The notes: a model not told the origin generated them from the letters alone. A stretch of DNA of 64,000 nucleotides from Phascolomyces articulosus (GCA_025677815.1 JAIXMP010000021.1:372001-436000); one strand, 5' to 3'. Positions 1 to 11,493 are shown, numbered from the stretch's first letter. Made by a program: numbers and translations.

Positions 1-1080
1 GAGCAGATATTGATAATTCTTTATCATCGAGTTCGTCAAAGAGATCTGCTGCCGTTGGAGGTCTTCGACCAGCCATGTATTTGTTGAATGATGTTGGTTC
101 CTCATTTTCGTCGTCATCATCATCGTCGTCATCGTCATTGTTATCAAACAGCTGTGATTCAGCAATTTGCATTCTTTCTGTAAATCGTCGTTTGGGACTA
201 TTCGCATCATGTACTGGTGGACTCCCAAACAAATCAGGTCGTCTATTTGATAATGACCCATTTTTTAGATTTAAATTCATCGATAATTGCATATCCAATC
301 AACTCAATCAATCAATAAAAATGTATGTTGTCGTACCTCTTTCTTTGATCGCTGGGTGATCCTGTTAGTCGTGATAGAAATGGGCTATACCATGAGTTAG
401 CTTTTATATATACATTTGTTTCCATGGTTCTCTTTTTTCTATGGCTATTTCTTACTGGTCACTGATTTGAGGAGATGCCACTGGATCTGCATCAAATACA
501 GCTGAGTCAGGTCTGTGTTCAACACTTCTGAATCGATCGCGTCCACTTTCAGAGGTAGCTTCATGTACACCAAAAAATCTAAATCCATTATGAAAAGGTT
601 AATTTGAATAAACATTAAAATGACCCAACTTTATATGAATACAAAAATAAATATTATGCTGATAGTACCTTACACGATCAAAAGGTGAAAAGCTTACATG
701 TCGTGCAAGTCTTAATTGACGACGTCTATAATAAGGCAATTATATAAAATAATGAATCGATCAGTGCGTGTGTGTATGTATTTTTTTTAATAAAAATAAG
801 AATGGAATCGTACTCTGGTCTAGATGGAATGGGTGAAGTATAAGGATTCGGTGTTCGAGAACCACTTTTTAAAATGCTTCGCGCTGGAGACTGTATGCAT
901 AAGTATGAACAGTTTATTAGAAAAACCGAAATAAAAAACAATGAAATAAAATAATGGAGTTCATTGAATTCTTACTCTCGCTGCTAATCGAGAATTGAAT
1001 CTACTTTCAGAATTATCCACTGTCCAACGACCATTCTCAAATGGATCGGTTACTCGACCAGGTGAATTTGGAACAGACAT
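1..1080 (-). CDS. unrecognised acidic protein with RVxF-like motif, 3' end cut by the window edge
   Basis: A minus-strand multi-exon gene whose start codon is at 1078-1080 and whose 3' end lies beyond base 1. Likely exons are 976-1080, 814-890, 669-725 and 456-578, possibly a short exon near 333-349, then 1-242. Frames join across GT/AG boundaries for the first four exons; the junctions between 242 and 456 are uncertain. The protein is rich in Ser, Pro and Arg, with a SILKSGSRTPNP segment, then RHVSF, which fits the RVxF docking consensus for protein phosphatase 1. Further on is a run of about nine Asp followed by NEEPTSFNKYMAGRRPP. I see no enzymatic domain and do not recognise the family. 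The SP/TP sites and PP1-type motif suggest a phosphoregulated scaffold, which is inference only. The exon pattern makes a real gene likely; the function is unknown. Confidence 0.55.
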
Positions 1081-1408
1081 AAAAAAAGAGTTTAACGAGT
1101 GTGGTGGGTAAATTTTCAAAGTGGGACGAATTATTTGGGTCAATAAATTTTGCGTTTCTTAATTTTGCGTTTCCTTGCTTAAGCCAAAGATTTTGGGAAA
1201 TCAGCACAAAAATTATGACTTAGTGCATATAATTAGGAAAAACCTGCATTAGTTCTTGTCTTCAAAAAATACAGTGTTTTATTCTTGGCAACAGAAGCGG
1301 ATAAAATTAGTGAGATATAATTGTCAAGTAAAATAATAATAATAATTGACCATACAATCTTTGCTTCGCAGATGACAAAATAGGTGGATTATTTTATGTG
1401 TCGCTTTT
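1081..1408. other. AT-rich intergenic segment
   Basis: No convincing open frame on either strand. It separates the start of the leftmost minus-strand gene from the stop of the next minus-strand gene, so it should hold the promoter of the former. There is an AAT-rich run near 1330-1350 but no distinct element. Confidence 0.5.
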
Positions 1409-2880
1409 TCAGTTTTTCTTGAGGTTTTTTTTTCTCAAATTGATCTTGTTGTTTCCACCTTCACTCTTGGCACCCTATAAAATAAAAGGGGTAGTATTAA
1501 ATCTTTTCATCAACTAGCCGTTTTATTATTCATACTACTAATTTCATTACTATCGAGGGTACCACCTCAATAAGGGCCATGGTTCTCTTCCGTCGGATTA
1601 TCCAATCCTTGAGACAATGCTGCATGTGAGGATGAGATTTTGTTCCAGATGCTACCAAGGTTTTCTTGATGAAGATAACGACATAATGGTGTGAAAAATT
1701 AACACATAAGACAATTCTCGACAATGTTTATCTACAACACATAATAAATAAATAACATTGACAACGTTGTTAAGGGCTTTGAATAATTATTCCAAAGCTG
1801 AAACCTGGTGAAATATTATAACTACTTTAATAAGTAGTGACCAAGTCAATTACTAATTAAAGAATGCAAAAAAAATCTCAAGGCTTTGACCAATTGTTGT
1901 TGGGATAGGGTAGAACAAAAAATTATATCCAACTTGGAGTAATCATTGAGAACTACTTCATTTCAAACCTATATGGACATTACTAGCTACTACTACATCG
2001 CACAGAAAATAGATGCTAATCCCCTATAATCATAATTATGCTAAATAATTTACTTTTTTGTATCCAATGTCAAATAATTCTTTTCTAAATTGATGGCGAT
2101 CCATCATATTGATTGTTGAGGTATTATCGTTTATGAAATCACCAATTAAATCTTCACTATTATCATTTGAATTACCAGTCAAGGATTCTTCGGTAGTGGG
2201 AGGGCTCTATATATATATATTTAAATATAGACCATATAGTTAGCAATATGTGAAATGTATTTTCAAGGTTGGAATGATTAATGGATCATATTATACCTGT
2301 GATGGATGTGCCTCTTGTGCATTGTTATTCTTATCAAAATTGATTACTATTGCTGAAGAAGATTCTTTTGCTTTTTGTGGGAATCAAGTAGTTCATTTAA
2401 TTTGGACTAAAAAAAACGAGTTAATAAACATTCATACTCAAATTACTAAGTCATAATGGCTCGGATCACTACTTAGTATATATCATATATCATTTTTTTG
2501 ACGTACTATATATATGTATATACCTAAATATTTTTTTCACTCCATCCAATTGTTTGATAATTGTCTATTTCATCAAGGGACGGTATGAGAGCCATGAGCA
2601 AGGAGGAGGTTCAGACATGTAGTTTAGCAGAAGGAAATTGTTCCTGGTTTTTTAGTTTTATATCCGAAAGAAAAAATGTTGTGCAGATAACATCAATGAT
2701 CAGTGATTACGAACTTATTTTTGATAAAGCAAACATTACCTGTATATACCCATCAGATTTTGTTGACTGGGTGGTGACTTTAATATATACGTATGTATTA
2801 TACGTAATAGAGAATTGATATGAACAAATGCTTCCACTGTCGCAACATCTGTATCTCTGGCTGTAATTCTAAAGCTAAAC
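1409..2880 (-). pseudogene. unrecognised multi-exon gene, possibly decayed at its 5' end
   Basis: Three 3' exons fit cleanly: 2054-2206, 1566-1664 and 1409-1474. All are phase 0 with GT/AG borders and end in a TGA at 1409-1411. They encode an acidic stretch (SPPTTEESLTGNSNDN), then MMDRHQFRKELFDIGYKK, then a basic tail ending KNLKKN. Upstream, 2297-2406 starts as SKLNELLDSHKKQKNLLQ but must change frame to reach AIVINFDKNNNAQEAHPSQ before the donor at 2296. A further exon-like stretch near 2560-2660 contains NYMSEPPPCSWLSYRPLMK followed by an in-frame TAG. The segment near 2790-2880 reads ALELQPEIQMLRQWKHLF. Either the gene is decaying or I have the 5' splicing wrong. No family was recognised, and the start was not located. 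Confidence 0.4.
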
Positions 2881-3526
2881 TGGAAAACGATCATGATTAT
2901 TTAACGTGAACTTCTACTATTATAGCAGATGACAAAAACAAAAGCAATCCAATTTTCTAAGCAAAAAAAAAAAAAAAGTAACTGTTCTTAATATACATGA
3001 ATATTATACAAATATTCAATGCGCACCTTTATATCATACTTTCCATGATCATTATAAAGATGAAATATCCTTAAAACTACTACATGTTGGTATCAATGCT
3101 ACCGGCTGTCATTGATCAAAACTATTGAAGGCAAATAACTATGTTATTGTTACAAAATTATCATTTCGCAGATCTGATGGTGATTCCAGGTAATAGACGT
3201 GGTTGTACATTAAGGAGTATTGGTGCTACATATGTATGACGATGTAACTATCTTTTTAGCATAGATAAATAACTTGACGCTATGCTGCCAATGAATAATA
3301 CATTCACTGACAGCTTGTGGACTCACTATAATTTATAACGAACATTCTATTGATAAAAATTTGTAATCCACATAATTGCATCCAAACTTTCCCACAATCC
3401 TCTTTTTTTAAAAAATAAATAATGGTATAAACAAAAACACACCCTGATGATTTTATTAATTTTTTAATAACTATATTTTTTGTTGGTTTCTTTTGTTTTT
3501 TCCCATTTGTATAATAAATGTATTAT
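2881..3526. other. AT-rich intergenic segment
   Basis: A poly-A run at about 2964-2978 and low-complexity AT sequence. Short minus-strand frames near 3170-3220 could be 5' exons of the gene to the left, but I could not join them. The last part is the 3' flank of GET3. Confidence 0.4.
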
Positions 3527-5021
3527 CTAATCATTCCTGGGTGTCTGATAAGGTTCAATCAACATTTTACTGAAATCCTTAATATCTTCAGTGCCTCGCA
3601 CTTCTTTGGTCAACAATGGCATACGTACAATGTGGAAATCTTCATAGAGGTCATAGATTTGTTCGAGGTATTTTTGTTGCATCTTGTGTCGTACATTACA
3701 ATGTTCACAGTTGGATCCTAATAAAATACCCATACCATCAGTATCATTCCCTCATTTCTGATAATTCCTCTTCCCTATCCCATTAGCTAGCTGTCAATTT
3801 ATTATTCCTTTTACCTTCTTTGGGGAACAAAAGTTGATTCACAACAATGTTATGAGTGTCGATATGATAAGCTGTTAATTCTTGAATCATACGTTCAGTT
3901 TCGTACAGTGACAAGAATTCCGAGATACATACACAGATAAATGTGGTTGTGTTCTAATTGATATAAAATGCAAATAAATTAGCACCGCTTTTGATATAAT
4001 ATTTCTTAATATTCTTCGCTATTTATCATAAATAAAACATATACGTACTGGGTCCTTGAACTGGTTATTTACTTCAGTAATTACGGATCGCATTTCTTCC
4101 AACTTTGAAAACATATCTTCTTGATTTGCATTCAAACCCATCATACCAGAGACTTGTTGGAACATGGGACCGAAGCGACCACTCAATCCACTAATCTTTG
4201 CCAAAGCCTTTTCCAAAACTGTAGGGAAGGACAAGAAACGTAATGTGTGGCCTGTTGGTGCAGTATCGAAAACAATGACGGAATACTTCATGGATTTGAC
4301 TTGTTTCATGACTTCAGCGAAACCCATAGCCTCATCAACACCAGGAATAGCATATGCCAAATCCTGTACCATACTACCCATAGCATTCCCCTGTTCCGCT
4401 ATATATCATAAAAAAGGAACAAATGTCAATTTAACTGCTATTTATCACCTTCCTTTCATATCTCCTTTGCCAACATACATTGATCAATCATTTCTTGGAT
4501 ACTCGATGTAGGGTCGATTTCCTATATATTATTAACATTGCCTTAGAAATCATAGTACAGGGAAAGGGCCATTAAATGAAATACAAGGATAAAAAATGGT
4601 TATCTTACCATAGCATACAAGTTCTCGAAACCATTGACAAGTGTTGCTTCCTTGGAGAACTTTTGACCAAATGCATCGGACAAGTTGTGTGCAGGATCAG
4701 TTGAAATCAATAATACTGATTCACGCACTTTGGACAATTGAACAGCCAAGGAACATGAAGTGGTTGTTTTACCTTTATTTTTTTTTTTTTAAAAAAAAAA
4801 GGAGACGATCAGAATTATTCAAGATTGATGAGCTTTCTTTTTGTTGTATATATATGTGGGGTTCTATCCATTTTCCAACACAAAAAAAAAGTTATTTTTC
4901 AAATCAATTTACCAACACCACCCTTGCCACCAACGAAAATCCAATGCAAGGAATTTTGATCCAATACATTCTTGAGGGTGGGCTCAAGAGGTTGAAACTC
5001 GTCATCAGAACTATCAGACAT
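3527..5021 (-). CDS. GET3: GET3/TRC40 ATPase, guided entry of tail-anchored proteins
   Basis: Six exons: 4913-5021, 4609-4772, 4479-4521, 4049-4398, 3815-3953 and 3527-3717. They sum to 996 nt, or 331 residues, which is normal for the family. The deviant Walker A P-loop GKGGVGKT is at about residues 32-39 and is split by intron 1. Later come the switch I region [18 protein letters not shown], the switch II strand [17 protein letters not shown], and the zinc-binding CxxC (NCEHC, about residues 271-275) in the last exon. In known GET3 proteins a homodimer clamps the hydrophobic tail of a substrate delivered by the Get4/5 complex and hands it to Get1/2 at the ER. It lies in tandem with the PDK1-type kinase, with only 130 nt between the kinase stop and the GET3 start. 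Identification is firm. Confidence 0.97.
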
Positions 5022-5151
5022 TTTTTTTATATATGTTTTGTTGCGTAAATACAAAAGATGATTACACGTGTCAAAAGGGGGTTCAAGAGCACTTTTTACT
5101 TCAGAACCGGAAAACCAAAATTTTTATTACATATTTTTTTAAAGTTTCCCC

Positions 5152-7887
5152 TTAAGCAGTAACCCCAAAATTGTCAACAAGCATAGAATTAATGGTATTG
5201 ACCCAATCTTGGGCATGACTTTTTGGATCTTCAAATGTATATAATTTTTGTGGCTATTATTTGTTTAAGATGAAATATGTTCTAATATTAGTAATTATGT
5301 TCTTCGTCATCGCTCAAATTACCATTTTATCACAAAAAGAATACGAAACTTACGGTGTGTATGCAAAATACGGATTTGGTCTTGAGTTCAGGTAATAATT
5401 CGGCATTCCACCCAATTTCACATCGTAATGAGCCACCCGATCCATCTTGTGCAGGTCCTTCGTCAAGGTACAATAATCGTGGTCGATCTGTCAAAATAAG
5501 GAATCTCTTTTTTGAAAATAATCCACGCTTTCTCGATACACGACTGGCTCGAATGATGGATTCATTTGGGTATAAATGAGCTATCCATGGTGGATGAGAT
5601 TGCTCACCCAATCTTTCAGGCGTTGCTCCTGTTGAACTATAGGATGAGGAATTACGTGTATGCCCTCTCCTTCCTGTTGCTAATCCGGCTGAACTTGTAG
5701 AGGCAATGTCATCAGATCGTGTTGACGTGGCAACCGATGGATATCGACGCACAGCTGCTGCTGCAGGTCCACGTACACCTGTACTACCATATTTGTATCT
5801 AGGTATTTGTTCCTCGTCGTCATCATCACTATCATCTTCGTCATAGATTTGATTATGAGAAGCGGCATGGTCACCAAATGGGTTTTGGGGTCCTTCCAAT
5901 CCGGTTGTTGTAGATGAGGTTGGTATAGCTGTTGCTGGTGCTGGTGTGACTACTGGTGTTATTGGTGGTACAGCTGCTGATGAAGAAGAGGATGCCTCCT
6001 GCCCCACTATCATTCCATCTGCTTCGACAGTAGGTATTCCCGGTAAAACTATTCTTTCTCCTTGTTGTTGCTGCTGCTGTTGCTGCTGTTGCTGTAATTG
6101 TAGCTGTTGTTGATGTTCGTCACCAAACCACATATCAAACTCATGTTCAGCTTCCAAATTTTGTACGGGTCTTATCTTCTTTAATTTTGCCTCCAATCGA
6201 TCTTTTAATGGGGGCGCTTGAGATTCCCAAACAGTTTCCCAATCCACACCTTCGAAATAAGGATGCTGCTTTAATGCCTCTATGCCACCTGTAGCTTCAG
6301 ATCCCAATCGTGCAGAAGGTTCTAATACAAGTAGCTTTTCTACAATATCTTTTGCAACCTCTGGGAAATCTTCTGGAAATGCCAGGTCTCGATTCTTGAT
6401 TTTTTGAAAGATTAAATAATCCGTTGCTGCTTTGAATGGAGATCGTCCAGCATGCATTTGATAGATCACACAACCAAGTGCCCATAAATCCGCTCTATCC
6501 AAAAAATAAATAAATTAAAAATTGGAGTAAATCAACTAAAATACTATACATATCATCATACTCAACTCTCCCAAAACTCCTTTCTTTTTTTAATAATATT
6601 TCGGGGATTATTTAGACTTACTCTTGTAATGTTGGTTCACTTCTTAAAAGTTCAGGGGAAACATATTCTGCTGTCCCAACAAATGATCTTGAACGTCCGG
6701 CGTTACCATCTTCTATACATAATATAATCAAATTGTTAATTAAGCATTAGTTGTTTATTCATATATATCTCCTTTCCAATGAGGGTTTTTTTTATCCAAC
6801 CCTCCTGTGTTTCTTATATTTACCACTATCATCACTCTTTTTGGATGCACTGTCTGGTGGAATGATTTTTGCAGAACCAAAATCTGTGATTTTAATATGT
6901 AAATTGTCGTCTAGTAATATACTATAACATGCGTGCGATGAATAACGTTAATTTCTGAATATTTTTTTTTTCGTTTAATTTCTTAAGATGGTTTACATAC
7001 TTTTCTGGTTTGATATCTCTATGAATGACACCTCGACTATGGATATGCTCAATTGCTAATAATATTTCTGCAGCATAGAATTGGGCTGTATTCATATCAA
7101 AGGGGGCAAGCTATATGATGTATCTTGTTAGTCATTCTAATTATCTACCTTTTCCTGGAATAGATATGTACTTACTCTTCGAATATACGTATATAGTTCA
7201 CCATTTCTTGCCAGATCAAGTACATAGTCTAGAAAAAAGTTAGAATTCACGATAAATTGTTCATTCCTAATTCGCTCTATAATAGTATTATCATTACATA
7301 TAAAAAAAAACTTACAAAGACTACGATTATCCTTAAAAGTCCAATATAATCGTACAATACCCGGATGATTCATTTTACTTAATGCATCTCGTTCAATCAT
7401 GACATATTTAACTTTATCGTTTTTAACAATATGTGCCTTGTCCAATTTTTTGACAGCATAATGTTTGCCTGTTTTTTTATCTTTTCCAACCAGTACCTAT
7501 TTATCAATACTCACTGTTAAGTAAAAAAATAGATACATATAATAAGCGGGTCTCTCTTGTGAGAAAGGGTTACTTATTTACCGTTGAATAACTTCCTTCA
7601 CCTAATACCGGTCCATACTCAAAGTCAACTACAGTACGTCGATGGCGATATAAAGGATGAGCAGGATTGTCGACATCAGTTGTAGTTGTTGGAGTTGATT
7701 GTGTCATTGTTGTTGATTTACTGCCAGCAGTTTCATGTTGTTCTGATACGTCGTTATTGTTTTTGTTATCATCATTGTCAGTTGTTGTAGTATTATGTTG
7801 TGATGATCGATCAGTGGAAGAACCAGCTTGGTGAACCTGATCAATATGAGATGAGTCAGAAACTTCAGTTACAGTACTCGGTGCCAT
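5152..7887 (-). CDS. PKH1: PDK1-type AGC master kinase (Pkh/Ksg1 family) with C-terminal PH domain
   Basis: Eight exons: 7582-7887, 7316-7496, 7176-7228, 7001-7110, 6824-6921, 6622-6712, 5354-6494 and 5152-5253. They total 2082 nt, or 693 residues. After a Ser/Thr/Asn-rich leader come the glycine loop GEGSYST (96-102), the VAIK-type lysine AVKKLDK, HRDIKPEN (about 209-217) and DFGSAK. The activation segment [14 protein letters not shown] carries the PDK1-typical phosphosite Ser. Next is [13 protein letters not shown]. The linker holds a polyglutamine run encoded near 6065-6115 and a long Ser/Thr/Asp-rich part. A PH-like domain spans roughly residues 585-690, starting near [16 protein letters not shown] and ending with [14 protein letters not shown]. 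Family members phosphorylate the activation loop of AGC kinases; one such kinase lies at 14.5-18.1 kb. The symbol is by family, not by proven orthology. Confidence 0.93.
6060..6116 (-). repeat. CAG/CAA repeat coding polyglutamine in the PDK1-type kinase
   Basis: On the plus strand this is a run of TTG and CTG triplets; on the coding strand it gives about 14-16 Gln interrupted by Leu. It lies in the linker between the kinase and PH domains, so length change would be tolerated. Confidence 0.85.
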
Positions 7888-8630
7888 TGAATAAATTGCA
7901 TGCCCTGTTTTTTTGGTGTTCTGTTCTTATTGTTTGTTGAATTCAAGGGCTTCTTATTCTTTAAAGAAAAAAAAAACCAAAAGGTTTATTTTAGGAAAAG
8001 GAGCTTTGACAAAAATAAAAAAAAGAAAGTTGTGCGGAGCAAGGTTCAACCTTTAATTAGAAACAACATTCTGCTTGTTCAACAACCTCCCATTCTTCTT
8101 TTGAAAATTATTAGGATTATAACTGGATATTTGGGATAGTAATTTGTTTCAGTTTATTTACTATTAAGGCTTATTCAATAGTTTATTAGAGCAATATGAA
8201 AAGTATATATTTTAATATACTTAATACAATAATAATAATTACTTTTATTTTTCAAGGTCGTACAAAGTTTAAACGTATTGTGCATACAGTTATAAAATTG
8301 CATGATAAACTTTTAAACTTGATTATTGGTATACATAACTTCTTGGACAAACTTGATATTAATTTATTATTTGATTTGATGTTACTTAATCCTCAAGTAT
8401 TGGTACAATTCAATTTACCTAGTAGCAGTTTTCTACCCCCATCACCCATTGATCATAAGCTATAACCAGTTAATAAGTTCTTCGAAGAATTAAGATTTAG
8501 ACAATAAAAGTCTATGAATAAAATATAAACACATTATAGTAAAGGTTTTCTCATAGGTACCAACTACAAATTCTACTATATTTTATTCTATTTTATAATG
8601 CATATATCATTATATACTTAATTATATACA
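7888..8630. other. AT-rich intergenic segment, promoter side of the PDK1-type kinase
   Basis: Contains an unsupported plus-strand open frame at 8196-8465 whose translation is a string of Ile, Leu, Asn, Phe and Lys expected from AT-rich DNA. The composition and lack of any recognisable domain argue against a gene. It ends at the left arm of the inverted repeat. Confidence 0.45.
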
Positions 8631-8880
8631 GTATCAATACCACATCCTCCACAACAGCTTAGCTTTTCCTCCCAAAATGGGGGTTTTTCGGCTGATGCCA
8701 TATAACTTTTATTTATGCATAATTTTTACCACAAAGTACCACAGGAAACGACCGTATGCCTGTAGGCGCAGGTCAATTCAGTCTTCCACAATAATAAATA
8801 TAAATTTTAACCTAATAAACAATAGCGTAAAATGGATTACAATTATAAAATTATGCTGTCAAAGATAAGGTTAGAAAGCA

Positions 8881-8967
8881 ATGATAGGAATGCCCGCCAA
8901 TCAAAGTTTCAATCGTTTTGCTTCCATTGATCCAATTCAAGTAGTAGCACGCGCAAGAACAAAATAA
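8881..8967 (+). other. short coding-like frame inside the left arm
   Basis: An ATG-to-TAA frame of 28 codons beginning MIGMPANQSFNRFASIDP and ending VVARARTK. Its amino-acid mix is unlike that expected from AT-rich noise. A possible acceptor (GGTTAG) lies just upstream, so it could be a last exon. The mirror copy is at 11060-11146 on the minus strand. No homologue was recognised. Confidence 0.3.
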
Positions 8968-9299
8968 AACATTGCTTTATATATATACATATAGCTCCAT
9001 TTATTTACAAAAAAAAGAAAAAACAAAACAAAACAAAACAAACAACCCATGTTGGATCTGGCGCAACTGATCACATACTCCCTTTCTTTTTCATTGATTC
9101 CAACAAGTTCACACGTTAGCCAAGATTCATCAACTTTAAAATAAAAGTTTTACTTTTTGTTACAGATAATTGTCAAGTAAGGAAAGTTTTAAAGAGTTAA
9201 AAGGGTGGAACTCTTTTTTTATTTATTTATTTATTGGGAAGATTAAGGTTAAAGAAAAAAGCCAACAACTAAACGTGTTGCTGCTATGAAACATATGCC

Positions 9300-9402
9300 T
9301 TTGGTTCTGAATCGTACCGTTTCTTGTTCGCAGTCCTTGAATCATGCTGCTTGTCGTTTATAGTCTTTGAATCGTGCCGTTTCTCGTTCCTGGTCGCTCA
9401 TG
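9300..9402 (-). repeat. about 30-nt tandem repeat, left-arm copy
   Basis: Three diverged units of about 30 nt containing TTGAATCRTGCYGYTT. On the minus strand they translate as 10-residue charged repeats of the type xxRETARFKD, but the frame is broken by TGA. The mirror copy is at about 10634-10737 in the right arm. Confidence 0.5.
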
Positions 9403-9764
9403 ATTTAAATCGTTTTCCTATAGAATTAAAAAAAAAACGTCGTACTTTTTCGCCATATACTACGCCTTTTATGACTTCCTCTTCTGGCCCCAGAGAGACG
9501 GAAGGTGATCCTCCACACCATCCACCCCTCGAAAAAAAAAAGGAGGTAGTGTTAAGATGGTAGTTTCCACAGCCATACCCTGTTGAGGAGTACCCAGAAG
9601 AAGCACGAAGAAAAAAAGAAAGAAAAGAAAAAAAAAAAAATAACACCGCTATGTTGGCTCAGGCATAAAATAAAATATATTGCGTAATAAGACACCATAT
9701 CCAAAGCCAATCCAATATATGTATACGATGATGCCATGGCCATACCGTCGTCATGGTAAATGGT

Positions 9765-10262
9765 TACTTACTACTATTATTATACTTATAATAAATGATT
9801 AATATAACCTCATTATATTTTAGTTGTGCTATTTATAAAACTTTTTTTTCTGTTGATAGTCGTATTTCTTATTATATTATTTATACTCTCACTGGCACTT
9901 ACTGCTTATTTCCATCAAGGATGATAGACCAGTTACATAAAACTTTAATGACTGAGACAAACACTACATTATTATATGGGTTTAAATCGAGGAATCCAAG
10001 AATGATTCATGTAAATATTTTAATTAAGCATACGTATAGAGCTGGAACAGTGAAACTGAGAATCGTTTGTTATAAAACATTGAAACTAATAAAAGGTATA
10101 TAGAGCCACATAATTATCAAACTTGTTTGTTTGGATGACTATTCTTTATCATTTTGCCATCAAACAAGAGCAATAACACGGTGATATTGCTGTTTGGCAA
10201 AAAAAATGTTCTTGTTTAAAATGTGTGCTATATAAAAATTCTATGTTGTAACTATCAAGTAT
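9765..10262. other. spacer (loop) between the arms of the long inverted repeat
   Basis: About 498 nt of single-copy AT-rich DNA. A plus-strand frame at 9795-10103 (102 codons) is open. Its second half, around SRNPRMIHVNILIKHTYRAG, looks less random than the first, but I recognise nothing. If both arms were transcribed together, this would be the hairpin loop. Confidence 0.6.
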
Positions 10263-11390
10263 ACCATTTACCATGACGACGGTATGGCCATGGCATCATC
10301 GTATACATATATTGGATTGGCTTTGGATATGGTGTCTTATTACGCAATATATTTTATTTTATGCCTGAGCCAACATAGCGGTGTTTTTTTTTTTTTTTTT
10401 CTTTTCTTTCTTTTTTTCTTCGTGCTTCTTCTGGGTACTCCTCAACAGGGTATGGCTGTGGAAACTACCATCTTAACACTACCTCCTTTTTTTTTTCGAG
10501 GGGTGGATGGTGTGGAGGATCACCTTCCGTCTCTCTGGGGCCAGAAGAGGAAGTCATAAAAGGCGTAGTATATGGCGAAAAAGTACGACGTTTTTTTTTT
10601 AATTCTATAGGAAAACGATTTAAATCATGAGCGACCAGGAACGAGAAACGGCACGATTCAAAGACTATAAACGACAAGCAGCATGATTCAAGGACTGCGA
10701 ACAAGAAACGGTACGATTCAGAACCAAAGGCATATGTTTCATAGCAGCAACACGTTTAGTTGTTGGCTTTTTCTTTAACCTTAATCTTCCCAATAAATAA
10801 ATAAATAAAAAAAGAGTTCCACCCTTTTAACTCTTTAAAACTTTCCTTACTTGACAATTATCTGTAACAAAAAGTAAAACTTTTATTTTAAAGTTGATGA
10901 ATCTTGGCTAACGTGTGAACTTGTTGGAATCAATGAAAAAGAAAGGGAGTATGTGATCAGTTGCGCCAGATCCAACATGGGTTGTTTGTTTTGTTTTGTT
11001 TTGTTTTTTCTTTTTTTTGTAAATAAATGGAGCTATATGTATATATATAAAGCAATGTTTTATTTTGTTCTTGCGCGTGCTACTACTTGAATTGGATCAA
11101 TGGAAGCAAAACGATTGAAACTTTGATTGGCGGGCATTCCTATCATTGCTTTCTAACCTTATCTTTGACAGCATAATTTTATAATTGTAATCCATTTTAC
11201 GCTATTGTTTATTAGGTTAAAATTTATATTTATTATTGTGGAAGACTGAATTGACCTGCGCCTACAGGCATACGGTCGTTTCCTGTGGTACTTTGTGGTA
11301 AAAATTATGCATAAATAAAAGTTATATGGCATCAGCCGAAAAACCCCCATTTTGGGAGGAAAAGCTAAGCTGTTGTGGAGGTATTGATAC
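10263..11390 (-). repeat. right arm of long inverted repeat
   Basis: The 1128-nt partner of 8631-9764. Its outer end (GTATTGATAC, 11381-11390) lies only about 100 nt before the start codon of the SNAPC1-like gene, so this arm overlaps the likely promoter of that gene. The inner end starts at ACCATTTACCATGACG (10263). The plus strand of this arm carries MAMASSYTYIGLALDM from 10284, the 30-nt repeat at 10634-10737, and the minus-strand short frame at 11060-11146. Confidence 0.95.
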
Positions 11391-11493
11391 ATACTATAAA
11401 ATTGTTGTTCTAAAAAACTCAGCGCCAAAGAAAAAAAAATTCTTTCAACAACAATCTTACAAAAAAGAAACCCACAAGTCGTTTGAATATATT

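Larger units (their letters stand above)
8631..9764 (+). repeat. left arm of long inverted repeat
   Basis: This 1134-nt arm is the reverse complement of 10263-11390. I compared much of its length by eye. The differences noticed are a 6-nt extra CACATC near 8641-8646, one-base changes in two A/T homopolymers (around 9255 and 9640) and one substitution next to the latter. The match starts at GTATCAATAC (8631) and ends at ATGGTAAATGGT (9764). No clear direct target-site duplication flanks the pair. The arm contains microsatellite-like A-tracts, a 30-nt repeat (see separate entry) and a short coding-like frame. No transposase was found. Confidence 0.95.

Noticed and set aside
75..359. Plus-strand frame with a polyserine run
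   Set aside because: It is the antisense of the polyaspartate-coding exon of the leftmost minus-strand gene; the minus reading has sensible splice sites.
8196..8465. Plus-strand 89-codon frame
   Set aside because: Composition (Ile, Leu, Asn, Phe) is that of AT-rich DNA; no splice partners, no recognised motif.
9324..9563. 79-codon frame present in both inverted-repeat arms
   Set aside because: It runs through a tandem repeat and A-tracts. Its presence in both arms follows from duplication and is not evidence of selection on a protein.
8631..11390. Typical DNA transposon with terminal inverted repeats
   Set aside because: The repeats meet almost in the middle, the 498-nt spacer holds no transposase, and no direct target-site duplication is clear. 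Foldback element or inverted duplication fits better.
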